From assembly GCF_036588685.1 (NCBI RefSeq), contig NC_086375.1:43803270-43867269 (forward strand): 64,000 nucleotides of DNA, written 5' to 3'. This DNA is from Mytilus trossulus (Eukaryota > Mollusca > Bivalvia > Mytilida > Mytilidae). Shown here piece by piece: positions 33,986 to 45,661 of this stretch; position 1 is the stretch's first letter, and every line of letters begins with the position of its first letter. The position numbers were made by a program, and so were the translations under genes. Under the pieces are notes generated by a model. The model searched no databases. It was not told the origin of the DNA and worked only from the letters and a program-made list of their open reading frames with translations.

Positions 33986-34866
33986 CTATTGTAGCTGGTA
34001 TCACAGAGTTAAGTGCTTTTTATTGTTTTGTTTTTTATGTGCAGACGTCCTATTCAAATGACATAGACACCATATTATGTCTGCAATCTCCAGAGTTATT
34101 CATAATGACTTTTGTGAGCTATGTTCAATTATCTATACGTATTAGACAGTAGACATATTAATGGGACAGTTGAGACTCAGTGGTAAATGAAACTTTTTCT
34201 ATTCACATTTATCATGTAACGAACAAACCAAGTTCACTTTCTTTGTTTTAAGTTTTCTTTACATAGTTAAGTAGTTCAAGCTAATTCCATACAGAAAGGT
34301 ATCCTACTTCAAATCATATTCCATCGGTTGAAAGGCATGTGATGTATAAATAAGAATTCCATTCTTACGGGATGGTACCATTAACTTATATGACCTTTGT
34401 AGAATAAGCACATTGTTCTCTGAATGTAACAAATCTTTGAGTTGTTCATAAGTTTTCGGTTGCAGATCATTCAACATAAATCAAATGACGGTCCAAAACT
34501 TCATCTTGAAAGAACCTTCATTACAGAACCTATCTTTTGTATTTTACTTGTTTATTTTCTCGTTCTAAATTTGAATGAATTATTTGTCAATAGACTTTAG
34601 CATGCAACAAATAATCAATCAAATACCATTTTTAAACTTCATGGTTATGTTTTTTAAAAATAATCAGGGGCCTCATAAGTGATGTTTTATATCTTCATTA
34701 GTCATTCTGACAGATGAAATACAATACTGACAAGTTATATCTTAGGGCCATGAACATCCAAGATTGTCTTGAATTGACTTGTTTTCATAACTTTTCTTTC
34801 ACGATAAGATATAATTATTGAATTAACCACTCTTTTTAATTTGCCAACCATGTCATTGATAGATCT
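33986..34866. other. No gene seen
   Basis: AT-rich spacer after the LINE. No recognised motif. Confidence 0.5.
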
Positions 34867-35312
34867 TTAAGGTTACAATACACCATTAGATTTTATGGGC
34901 GCAGCCATTTTATGAGCATAACATGGTATTCAGAATTAAGAGTATGGCGAATCCTGATTGGTCGATATGTGCGCCCGTTATTTTTTATTATTAGAGACTT
35001 CGTGCACTCTGCTATATACAAAAGGCAAAATAAAAATTATTCCGTAGCCCTAAAGGCACTGAGATGACTTTTCAACGCTACGACAAGACACGTATTTTTA
35101 AGGGTAAAATTGATAGGCATGGGAGATAAGTACAAAATACGCTAAGAAAAGCAACGCGAACCTATATTTTTTGGACCAAAAAATACTGTCCTAATAACTT
35201 TTCTTTGATTCTAGCAAGGTTTCGTTAAGAAAATCAACTTTCTAAAGTCTGTATCCCGAAAAAGGCTACCATTGTCGCCTATGGGGAAATTAATTGTTTA
35301 TTTTAACCTTAA
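34867..35312. mobile_element. TTAA-flanked MITE 1 (446 bp)
   Basis: TTAAGGTTACAATACACCAT at 34867 is imperfectly inverted at the right end (TTATTTTAACCTTAA, ending 35312). No coding frame. It shares the TTAAGGT terminus with three other elements in the window. Confidence 0.55.
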
Positions 35313-36850
35313 GCACAGTGGTGCGAATAACATATAGACTCTTTAACTAAGTTATTTCGCAGTGCATTTCATTTAGACAGAACGCAAATATATAAAATCG
35401 CACCTGCTCTATTCAAATTTTTTTTTAAAGTGAAGTTGATTACTTTTGGGTCAAATTATTTCAGAATTTTAGAAAAAATGTAAAAAAAACTCAAAAGGTG
35501 GATAATTTTGAATTAAAAGGGTCTGCATTCAGTTTGACCTTTTCAAGATGGACCAAATTACTAGCTTATCTAAAAACTCATGTCCATTTTTTTTTTTTAC
35601 ATTTTATTGTATCCCTACATTTGAAAGATATAGGATTTTTTTATTACACTTTCCGCAAATGATCTTTATGTCCCTGGACCTAATAGAATAAAAAAAACCT
35701 AAACCAATTTAATTAAACATGGCATGATCTATATGGGTAAAGAAAATCCTTGCTAAAATATGCAGAATACATTAGTGTTACAATACCAAACTACATCGCC
35801 CTAAACATTCACATACTTTTCCCCAATAAACGTATGAACAAATAATTAAGAAATTGAAAACCATTAATGAAGACGACGAAAGGCAGCATTTTCGTGAAGA
35901 AATTTTAAATGAGAACTATTATAATATATCAATCTTTTGTGATAAATATGATATTTAATTTCCATCCATATCTGTTTTAGAGTACTTCTGCATATTGTTA
36001 TGAAAAACTTTTTTGCTTGTTATTTGAGACATTGCCTGAGCCATATAATCAGTGTAATAAACGTATCTGCTATGAAACTATTCAATTTCATTTTTATTAT
36101 CATACCGAAGGTCTATTAAAAATCTTGAAATTCATTACTCTCGAATGACAAAAAAATCAATACATTTTAATCCAATATCTTTTACTACGATTCAGAGTAC
36201 AAGAGAACATCTTATTTGTTTAATTTCAATCATGGATAATGCATACTATATCATATAGATATTAATACGTAATGTATTATAGCGAAACTATAATATAATT
36301 GGTCCGAGACCACAATTGTCGTCACTTGATTTTTGTTGTCCACAAATATAGTCCCTAGTGTTGACAGTGGGTTACTTGCCATTAATTTTTATACCTCTTC
36401 CAAATTTATTTCTCCATGTTTAATGCCTCAAATTGCAAGAAGGGAATGAAATTACACTGTAAAAAAAATTAAAGGAAAAAAGTGATTTGGTCCAGCTGAA
36501 AAGGGTTAAAAATTAGCACTTCGGAAGCTGTCACAAGATTTCAAGACGCCCTAAACATAAAATTGCCCATATTTTGAGTTAGAAGCGATGAAGTTTGCTA
36601 TAATTTTGATAAAAAATGATAATGAATGCCAGGTATACTTCCAAAGGTCTGTGGTTCTAATCGAGTATCCTGAATGTCCGGCACGACTTACACGATGCTG
36701 AAAGTTGTGTTAAACACCAGAAATCATTTGATCAATCCAAATACATATAAATTAATGCCATCTTCGTGCCGAATTTCTTGTACTGTGTTACAACTCTAGT
36801 TTCTACCGACGAGGAAAGGTAACACTAGGTCACCGTAATCTGATTTCATT
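35313..36850. other. No gene seen
   Basis: AT-rich, with frames below 65 codons. No match to other parts of the window was noticed. Confidence 0.45.
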
Positions 36851-36854
36851 ATTA

Positions 36855-37035
36855 TTCGACGGATACCAATTTTCGTGGCTTTCGTGGGTACAGTTGAACC
36901 ACGAAATTTAAAGTTTAACGAATGAAAAAATTTCTTGAGGTTTATATGCAGACTTCGGCAAAACCACGAAATTAAATATCCACGAAAATGCAAGTTTTAT
37001 TTCATCCACGAAAATTGATACCCATGAAAATAAGT
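36855..37035. repeat. MITE-like repeat with ATTTTCGTGG inverted motifs
   Basis: GGATACCAATTTTCGTGG near 36859 is inverted at about 37003-37022 (CCACGAAAATTGATACCC). Inner CCACGAAATT motifs repeat in both orientations. No frame. Confidence 0.55.
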
Positions 37036-37516
37036 GAATCCAAAAAGCCAAGTGAGGAGTTATAAAGGTGTAATTTAAAAGCTATATACAGGTTCTAGCC
37101 ACCCTTTGACGAGAAAATTGGTGCTTGATCAACACTAATTCCTCTACTTCGTTCAGAACCAATACTTAAGCATTGAGATAGGGGAAAAAAGCTACTTCTT
37201 CGCAAATAAAGGGGGACATGTCGTCAAATTATTACAGATTCTTTCACAAACCAATGTTATAAAATAACTCACGCCTTTTGGAATAAATGTATGAAAACAA
37301 TCATAATTGATTTAGATTTTTTTTTTTATAAATAAAAGAGTTAATGATAGGCCCATGGCTATGTCTAGAAACTATTAGCACACTCAAAGCTAGCATTTTG
37401 ATTTCGTACCGACCAACAAAGCCAACAAAATTGATTATCATGGTATAACGTAAATACGGGGGGGGGACTATTTTTATGGCACGGTAGAACTGTGCAGATA
37501 GCACTTGCCAAATCAT

Positions 37517-38040
37517 ACCCTGTTCTAACCAGAAAACATTGAAAAACATACCCTGTTCTAAAGAGAAATATTGAAAAAAAACACCCTGTTTTAGACACGC
37601 TCGGAAAATGTAAACCCGGTTCTAGACACGCACAGAAAATGTATGTACCTCGGTCTAGACAGTATAAAATAGATATTGTTCTAGACCCGGGTTCAACAGT
37701 TACAAAATTGAAAAAAATGAAAACAACACGTTCAAAAATGTCAATGCGTTCGAAGCGCTTTTCTGGATTTACCTTCATCAGGAACGCTCAAAGCCAAACA
37801 TTTGAAGTCCGAGAATATATAAGTACCGAATCCGTTGAAGCGCTATATGACAAAAATACCTAAAATTGATAGCCAAATTCATTAAATGAACCATCCTGTT
37901 CTAAACAAATACTTTGTTTCAAAAGAAATATCCTGTTCTCACCAGCTGGTCATGAAAAAGCGACCCTGTACTAACTAGCTGGACACGAAAATCAACCCTG
38001 TTCTAACCAGCAGGGCTAAGCGACCCTGTTTTGCGGTACA
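37517..38040. repeat. Degenerate ~27-33-bp repeat array (ACCCTGTTCTA core)
   Basis: The core ACCCTGTTCTA and variants start near 37517, 37550, 37583, 37614, 37647 and 37674, then again five times in 37889-38035. The two blocks are separated by about 200 bp that contains a hammerhead-like motif (37745-37790). Confidence 0.7.
37745..37790 (-). ncRNA. Diverged hammerhead-like motif
   Basis: On the minus strand: GAGCGTTC, then CTGATGA, AGGTAAATCCA, GAAA and AGCGCTTCG. The CTGATGA and GAAA boxes are present, and GG/CC could form a short stem II, but the first stem II pair is A-A and stem I is not visible. It resembles the three better motifs at 52.7, 53.9 and 56.4 kb (shared GAGCGT before the box). 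Confidence 0.3.
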
Positions 38041-38886
38041 CTCATACCACTAAAATATAGGAAGTGCCCCCTTCCCCTGGGCGTAAATACAATTCGAAGA
38101 TTATGAAACTACAAATTCTGCAACATTGAAAGTCGTTTAAAAAAAATCTCATCTAAAGGATTGTTCTAAACAAGTGAAGGTTCTTACTATATATTGGTTG
38201 CCTGGACTACGCTAAACACCTGTCACATATCGTTACATCTTGACACCTTGTGAGAAGTATTCATCTCTTATGATCTTCTTATCCTTCCGTTGCACATGAG
38301 AACATATGTGCAAGTATTGGTTAAAATTTAAAATTACAGAACAAAAACTCAAGCATTGATGCTTAATATGTCGATATTAAAAAGCGTGTGTTATACTTAA
38401 CCTAGAATAAAGTTATATAATTATAATAATAATAGTTGAAGAATTGACAATTCATAATATGTTGTACCATGGAAGTATTATTAATATAATACTTCCATGG
38501 TTGTACGAAATACAATAAGGGAGACGGCAACACGACAGCACAACAAACCATTCATTTAGTTCATTTCTCTTTTAAATTATTCTTTATATAACAGCATCCC
38601 TCTATTCTCTTATCTTTTTTGACCGTTTTGTTTTTTCTCTTCTTTTATTGGTTCATTATTCTGTATATTCAGTAAACCTCCTCTTGCCCCTGAAGATGCC
38701 CTTGTTGCAATGATTTAAGTGCAATTCAAATCAATTCATCTGAGCAAGTGTTCTGAAAATTTGAAGTATCAAGTATGAACAAAGGAAAAACAAATTGTAA
38801 AAAGTATCTGATAGAAAAATTTTACTAAATGTATTATACATTGTATTAAGTAAATTCTTACAAAATTGCTACGAATGACGATCTGC
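38041..38886. other. No gene seen; contains a perfect 36-bp palindrome
   Basis: Spacer downstream of GPCR 3. At 38466-38501 ACCATGGAAGTATTAT is followed by TAAT and then its exact complement. The last ~60 bp before GPCR 3 align with the 3' flank of GPCR 4. Confidence 0.6.
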
Positions 38887-40050
38887 TCATAAAGACATAG
38901 ATTTTCTTGTTGAGCAACAACTACAAAATATTTCTGAAACTGCCTTGCGAAATCTTGTATCGAAAAAGGTATAAATAAATGGATTTATAGCATGATTTAA
39001 AAGGTACAGCCTATAGAGGAACAATAATCCGGCAATTGTCTCATTAGGTTTGTTCCAAAAATTTGGATCAAGACTTTCTAAAATCATCAGTGTTAACCGT
39101 GGTGTATATCCAATAATAAACAGTGCAGTGATTGTCATAAACATGTATGAGTATCTGTGCGTTCGAAAATGTTGTCCTATTGTGTAGAAACGTCCTTGGT
39201 CAAGGGTATCGGTGGAGCCTCGTCTTAGTTTCCGTCTGTATCCATCGCGATCGACGAGATCTTCGATGCTATTCGCTCTTGATCTTGAAGACTTGTGAAC
39301 GTTATCTTTATCAACCGGTTCTACACTTTCAGCCTCTGTAGAGCTACTAGGTGTTTTGGTATACTTTCCCTGTTTTATAGATATATGGAATTTTATAAAT
39401 TTTTGATAAATTGTCTTTCCAATCAAAATGTAAAGTATGATAAGAACAATGGAAGCAATAAATGCAAATACTGCAGCACTTATATCATGAAGAATAAAGT
39501 GTTCTTTGTAATGAACCGTTTGTCCGCACCAGTATCCTGTCACATTAAGAATTGGATTGTACATTTCTACCACACCATAATAGAAAAATATCGGAACTGA
39601 GAATGCGCATCCGAAACAAAAAGCCAAAATAATACAAAAATATTTCATTTTCTGTGTAAATATAAACGATGGCTTACAGACTTTAAGGTAACGCTGTACT
39701 GCTATTATCATTAATAAACTTGCAGCTACAATTGTTAATCCTTGAGAAACAAACGAGAGTGCTACACATGCAAATTCGTTTTTGAACTTTACCGGTAAAA
39801 GGTTCCAAGCAAAGGCATACGATGCACCAATGAGACATGCTATAAAATCCACGGTCGCAAGCACCGGTATAAAAAATCTATCATCCCTTTTGACCTTCAT
39901 TTTAAAAACATATACCACAATAACAGTTATATTTCCAATAGTTCCTAGTATCAGGTAAAGAGATAAAACAACGTTATTCGGAATCAAATATTGCATTACA
40001 TTGTTGTTCCATTCGGTCAAACGTTCATCTTGTATTTTTGCTGACGCCAT
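38887..40050 (-). CDS. Rhodopsin-like (class A) GPCR 3
   Basis: An intact single exon of 387 residues. Landmarks: Asn40 (IGN in TM1), Asp68 (TM2), Cys95/Cys175, QRY at 119-121, GYTP in TM6 (Pro317), NPFIY at 356-360, and glycosylation site NVTG at 169-172. The N-tail has LTEWN. Loop 3 is long (about 215-295) and Ser/Arg-rich, with SRSRANSIEDL giving likely kinase sites. The C-tail ends in a Cys cluster (CSCC) suited to palmitoylation. It is nearly the same length as GPCR 4 and aligns end to end with it, most changes being in loop 3 and TM3. A conserved upstream block at 40171-40252 is shared with GPCR 4. The ligand is unknown. Confidence 0.88.
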   Translation of the reverse strand: MASAKIQDERLTEWNNNVMQYLIPNNVVLSLYLILGTIGNITVIVVYVFKMKVKRDDRFFIPVLATVDFIACLIGASYAFAWNLLPVKFKNEFACVALSFVSQGLTIVAASLLMIIAVQRYLKVCKPSFIFTQKMKYFCIILAFCFGCAFSVPIFFYYGVVEMYNPILNVTGYWCGQTVHYKEHFILHDISAAVFAFIASIVLIILYILIGKTIYQKFIKFHISIKQGKYTKTPSSSTEAESVEPVDKDNVHKSSRSRANSIEDLVDRDGYRRKLRRGSTDTLDQGRFYTIGQHFRTHRYSYMFMTITALFIIGYTPRLTLMILESLDPNFWNKPNETIAGLLFLYRLYLLNHAINPFIYTFFDTRFRKAVSEIFCSCCSTRKSMSL

Positions 40051-40170
40051 TGAAAGGAATATGTATATTTTCTACAGCACATATATTTTTTTACACTTAA
40101 AAGTGAATAATTCCGTGGTAGATGGAACATTATAATTAATTTTCTTTAAGAGTATAACATAAATTCGATT

Positions 40171-40252
40171 AATCTCTCTTAATCTTAAGGATCTGCATTA
40201 ATGAACAACTACGGATATATATAATTGAAAAATTATATAAATTTCAACGAAA
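40171..40252 (-). promoter_or_regulatory. Conserved 5' block upstream of GPCR 3
   Basis: CTTAATCTTAAGGATCTG followed by ATTAATGAAC and ACGGATATAT is shared with the block at 46985-47060 upstream of GPCR 4, at a similar distance from the start codon (about 120-200 bp). It may be promoter, 5' UTR, or simply not yet diverged after duplication. Confidence 0.4.
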
Positions 40253-40337
40253 ACGTTATACGTAGAAAAAGACTTGCAAATTGAATGCATGATAGTACGA
40301 TAGAAAGCATTAGCAATAATCTATTTTGCTTCGGCGC

Positions 40338-40939
40338 TTAAGGTGGTATGGGTGTCTTCCTCCATCTTGGATTGTAAAAAACAGAGAACCAAAGGTCCAT
40401 ATTTTCAATCAAGTTAGCAAAATTTGATGCAGGAATGCAGATATTTAATGTTAATTTTCATTTAAAAGAACTAATTTATAAGAATATAACTTATAAATAT
40501 TAATATTTTTGCAAATGTTGATTATTTTTGGTTGTTTTTTTTTTTTTTTGAAATTGGCATTTTAAGGGGAGGTAACTCTAAAAAAGTGCATTTTCTGAAG
40601 GATTCTGTTTGGAATTTTCCTATATTGTATTTTTAGCCGGAAAAAACGTACGGTGACCCTATCTTTCCTTTTGATATTCTCAAAGCATTGTCTAAAAGCT
40701 ATCTTTTCCTTAAGTATTTAACAATTCTATCATTTTGTTTAGTTTCTAATCACAAAATGGTGTTTTTTCCTGTATAATCCATACAAAATTTGTCATTTTA
40801 TCACGTCCTCTAGCTCGAAAAAATGCGCGGTGACCTATCATTTTTATTATATTTTTCAACATATATCAATAGATACTACGTTTTGTCAAAATATGAACAA
40901 ATTCTATCATTTTTATTTTAGACTCCCATACCACCTTAA
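40338..40939. mobile_element. TTAA-flanked MITE 2 (602 bp)
   Basis: TTAAGGTGGTATGGG at 40338 is inverted at the right end (CCCATACCACCTTAA, ending 40939). It has no coding frame. It is missing at the matching position upstream of GPCR 4 (near 47130), so it inserted after the GPCR 3/4 duplication. Confidence 0.8.
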
Positions 40940-41029
40940 AGGAGATCATATTGACCTATCGTTTGTGAATATAAAGCAAGATTGAAAAAAGACAAATAAA
41001 CAATGTCTATTCGTGATTCAAAATTTCTA

Positions 41030-41290
41030 ATACGAAAAAATGATAAGTTTAGTACGATCATTTTAGTTTTAATTTAACGGACACCATTACGGGTTGGTTA
41101 ACCGTTATGAAATATTCGTTTCATAGGTAAAAAGCGGATATTTTTCAAATGTCGCTACAATCCCGTCCTCTGCTCCCCGAAAGTGACCTACCGATTAGTC
41201 TTATTAGTATCTTTCTCCTCTCTTTTAGTATTGGTTGATATCAGTGTGTTTGTTTGTTTTTTTGTGGGAGGGACATATTTTGACTTGGGG
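41030..41290 (+). repeat. Interspersed repeat family C, partial, or GPCR upstream flank
   Basis: GGGTTGGTTAACCGTTATG and GTGACCTACCGATTAGTC match the family C copies at 1.3 and 60.7/63.2 kb. Parts also align weakly with 47150-47350 upstream of GPCR 4. Confidence 0.5.
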
Positions 41291-41299
41291 GGTTTGAAT

Positions 41300-41545
41300 A
41301 TGATGAGAATAGTTAGGATCAGGTTATTTGCTATTAAAAGTTCAGTTAAAACGTATGTGTCGACGGGTTGTGTTGTTTTACATTGTCATTTTGGGGCCTT
41401 TTATAGCTGACTTTGTGGTATTGGCTTCGCTCATTGTTGAAGGCCGTACGGTGACCAATAATTGTTAATGTCTGTGTCATTTTTGTCTCTTGCGTAGAGG
41501 TGTCTCATTGGCTTTCATACCAAATCTTCATTTTTTTATATTTAA
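41300..41545 (+). repeat. Interspersed repeat family A, 3' part
   Basis: CTCATTGTTGAAGGCCGTAC, GGTGACCAATAATTG, GTCTCATTGGCTTTCATACC and a TCTTCATTTTTTTATA end match the family. Confidence 0.75.
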
Positions 41546-41560
41546 TTAGGAAATAACTGT

Positions 41561-41702
41561 ATTGTATTTTAAGCTCCGACGACATCAATTTTGGATTTGA
41601 TGGTCGCAAATTAAGTTTACTGGCGACTCGTTAGCGGTACAGTAAATGGATATTTGCGATCATCAAATCCCCCTTTGATGCCGTCGGAGCTTAAAATACA
41701 AT
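41561..41702. repeat. 142-bp foldback element
   Basis: ATTGTATTTTAAGCTCCGAC at 41561 is exactly inverted at 41683-41702. Inner segments GGATTTGATGGTCGCAAAT and ATTTGCGATCATCAAATCC also pair. No frame. Confidence 0.8.
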
Positions 41703-41754
41703 ATTGTAATCTCCATTCTAATGAAACTGACAGAAAACAACGTTAAAACATTAT

Positions 41755-42035
41755 TTAAGGTGGTACCTAACACTACAGGGAGATAACTCTGTAAAATCAG
41801 CAGAACGTTTAAATGACGTTGTGTTCTTAAGGGAATATTAAGCTTCGCAATGATCAAAATGAGTGTTTGTCAAACTGCTATATAACCAGTGTAATTTTTC
41901 TGATTAAACGATTGGTTCAATTTTTTTGATTTTTTTATATTTTTGTCAAAGGGTCAAAGTAAATACTTTGTAAAAATTTTAAGAAAATTAAACGAGCCAA
42001 ATTAATTTTAGTTCAGGTGTTAGGTACCACCTTAA
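41755..42035. mobile_element. TTAA-flanked MITE 3 (281 bp)
   Basis: TTAAGGTGGTACCTAACAC at 41755 is exactly inverted at the right end (GTGTTAGGTACCACCTTAA, ending 42035). No frame. The first 11 bp equal those of MITE 2. Confidence 0.85.
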
Positions 42036-42261
42036 AATTTGTCATATGCCGTCTGTGCTTCCGCGTACTTCCAATATCCAATGTCAATTGATGCCATGTC
42101 AATAAGTGACGTTATCCAATCAAAATGAACGTTACACTCCTTTTTGCATTAGAATAAGCAATAACTGAGACCACTATAACTTTGAATTAAAGTAGTCTCA
42201 GGCAATAATTATCAGTCAAACAAGATAGTCAATATTTCAGAAGTTCCCCCCCCCCCCTTAA

Positions 42262-42660
42262 ATATTGAAAAGAAGATGTGGTATGATTGCCAATGAGACA
42301 ACTCTCCACAAGAGACCAAATGACACAGGAAGTAACAACTATAGGTCACCGAACGGCATTCAACAATGATAAAAGTTCATACCGCATGGTCAGCCATAAA
42401 AGGGCCCGAAATGACAAATGTAAAACAATTAAAAAAGAGAAAACTAACGGCCTAATTTATGTTATAAAAAAATAAACGAAAAATAAATATATAACACATC
42501 AACAAACGACAACCACAGATTTACAGTCTCCTGACTTGGGAAAGGTACATACAGAATGTGGCGGTGTTACACATGTTAGCGACGCCCCAACCCTCCCCTA
42601 ACATAGGACAGTGGTGTAACACATACGAACGAACTATAAAAATCACTTGAAAAAGGCTTG
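42262..42660 (-). repeat. Interspersed repeat family A, minus copy
   Basis: GATGTGGTATGATTGCCAAT, GAGACAACTCTCCAC, GGTCACCGAACGGCATTC and CTCCTGACTTGGGAAAGG mark the copy, reading 5' to 3' on the minus strand. It runs into a plus-strand copy at 42661. Confidence 0.75.
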
Positions 42661-43060
42661 AAACAATTGATGTTTTATAGTGTGTCTTTCTATTTTGTGA
42701 TGTCACTCTATTGTTTCAGAAAAAGGAGAAGATTTGGAACCACTAAAACGTTTTATCCCGCTGCAATTGTTAGCACCTGTCCTAAGTCAGGAATCTGATG
42801 TTTAGTGCATGGTTGTTGTCTGTTTGTGTGGTTCATAAGTGTTTCTCATTTCTCGTTTTTATATAGATTAGACCGTTGGTTTTCCCGTTTAAATGGTTAA
42901 ACACTAGTAATTTTTGGTGTCCTTTAGAGCTTGCTGCTCAGCCAAGGCTCCGGGTTGAAGGCCGTACCTTGGCCTATCATGGTCTACTTTTATAAATTGC
43001 AACTTGCATAGAGAGTTGTCGCATTGACATTCATACCACATCTTCCTATATATATTCACT
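42661..43060 (+). repeat. Interspersed repeat family A, long form
   Basis: GCACCTGTCCTAAGTCAGGA, TTGCTGCTCAGCCAAGGCTC, GGCCGTACCTTGGCC and CATACCACATCTTCC. It is very close to 48372-48775. Confidence 0.8.
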
Positions 43061-45661
43061 CATCAGATAGATACAAATAGAAATACATATAAAAAAACAG
43101 ATTGGACGTGGCCAGGTACTGATATATCCCAACAACAAGAAGACACCAAGTAAAGATCTTAGAGTACTCACAGTTAATGACAACTAGTTCGAAGCCACAA
43201 ACTTAAAAAAATATGCATCTAAGATAAACTATCAATCAGTACACATCAAACATGCAATGGATTATTGAGAGAAAAGAGGTCAAATACAGTCAGAGACAAA
43301 CATGACCTTGTGCAATGCCAAAATACAGGAAATACAGGTATCGACACGTCTCGATTGTAGATCCATGAATGTCTATAAGTATACAGCAATAATATTCAGT
43401 TTGCTTTTGATTTACTGATAACAACAATATTCAATTATCTTATTACAGTGTTGAGTTTGTAACCTTCTAGAATAAGTTTTTTTTAAGTTACCAGGATCAT
43501 GAGGATCATTTCTAAATTTAATTTCCGTACACGGTAAATAACATCTCCGTAAAAATTAGAATGTGTTATCCCGTTTGAAATACGTTTTCTAGAGGTACGA
43601 CCAAACTTCAAAACCAAATCTTTATATCTATGGAGGAATTTAGTCGTGTTTTATACGTAATTTGTGGTATTAAACGAAATCACTGGCTTAATAATTTACC
43701 AGTAATATATAGATAACGTTCGTTAAAATTAAAAATGACACAACAGACACGGGCAAATAAAACGTGTTGTGAAAAATAAACACCGTAAGATGGTGCCAAA
43801 GTAGTCTGTTTCCCGGCCGTTATTGAAATTCTTGACAATACTTTGGCATTTGGTCTGTTATGTAGAGATGCCTAATTGGCAGTCACACCACATCTTTTTA
43901 TATCCTATTGGTAAATTTTGGCAGTATATTTAGAAAACTCATGATTATTTAACGAAAAATATCATCAAGATAAAGGTAAGTGTTGTTGAATTTATCAATT
44001 AAATGCATTTCAAACTGTCAGTCTTTACTGAGTTTGGTCATAAACAGTGATTCATAACAGTAAAAAACAGGTCTGCTTTTTAAGGGGCGCAATTAGTGCT
44101 AGAGGAATACCTACAACCTGTTTATAACTGTGTTTCCGGAACGTACGTTATTATCAAGGAGAAAAAAATAAAACAGCTTCAATCATTTCATCACACCTCT
44201 AGTAAGTATATTTACCTTTCTCATTAGAGAAGAAGCTGCTTTAAATGAGTTACAGCAAACATATTTGCATTCAGTTAGCAGCAATAACGAAAAGCAGAAC
44301 AAGATTTAAGATTAGGCAAATATATACATACAAACGCAAAAGTTATTACTACTTAAAGTTTGATTTTCTGACAGTTTTTGCCAGATAAATCATCTTGTTT
44401 TCTTCTTTCCATAGAAAAAGGTTTCATCTAATATGTAAACCCTGAATAAAGTTATACAGGCTTAAGGAATGGCGATATGCAACATGGTATATCTTATGTA
44501 AAAAAGAGTTAACATCTACGAGAGAGCAGCCCAGCAGCACATAAAACCAAACAGTGGAAAACACAGATGTACTTTATTGAACTTTAACATTATATATAAG
44601 TTTCATAGGGAGCAGGAAATTTAAGTGAACAAATGTAACTACTAGGGGGCGTTTTAACGCAGACATTATAGCCCGTTTTAGCGAAAAATTACCTGGTTGA
44701 ACAATATTCACCTTACTGAAACCACGAATAGTTCCATGTAATTCATAAAAAAAACAAATAATGGTGTAGAGTCGCTCCATTTCCCATTATTATGAGCAAT
44801 TTTATAGATGTCATCAGCTATTTACGTTTTTCTTGACAAGACCATCAAATTGCCAACAAAAACATACTATATAAAAAGTATTAAAGACAAATGTGCACCA
44901 CATTCTATACAAGATAAAGAGAAAGAGCTGTTCTTTCTGCAATTTCATTAACAGTATTGTACAAGGGGTATTTTCAGAGCTAGAAATGACTTTTTAACAT
45001 TTTATTTTACCTTTTAGAAGTTTAGTGCTTATCTTAATGGGCATGATCATTACGATATTTTTAATAGTGTGATTTCTTGATTCTATTAAAAAATATTATT
45101 TATTATTTAATGAGTTAAAAATATTGCGCTAAAATGAGCATTGATAATTTTAATTTTTAACGATTCGGTTATTTTGATTGGCTATGGCATTACATTTTAT
45201 TTCCCGATAGAACTTTGAATGCACATGCTATCCAAGAATACTATTTTGCAAAAGAAGTAGAAACAACAAAGGATTTATTTTACTCGTAATTTCATAATGT
45301 AGTCATATGCATTGAATGTTTCCTTTTTTAATTGGTATAAAGGGGATGTTAAAGCTTTGAACGAGCACATACTTTTTAGTTTAAAGTGCGGTCATTCAAA
45401 CTATCTTTCCGTCAATACTTTTACAGTCCAATTCAAAGAGAAGCATTCAATTCTGAAATACTTTGGTTCGATTGAAGCATACTGTTGTCATAAATTCAAA
45501 TCAATTTATCACAGCATTCTTGTTTGAGAATAAATAAATACATAACAAATCTTAACAGTATCTCATAGAATATTATTCATCTTAAATGTATGATACATTG
45601 AACAACGTTAATTCTGATTGAATATCAAATGCTAGTACTATTTTTCCCAATGATCAATTCA
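43061..45661. other. No gene seen; one short repeat remnant
   Basis: A family A end fragment lies at about 43840-43905 (CACACCACATCTTTTTATAT). The rest is AT-rich without recognisable genes. The last ~100 bp align with the 3' flank of GPCR 3. Confidence 0.45.
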
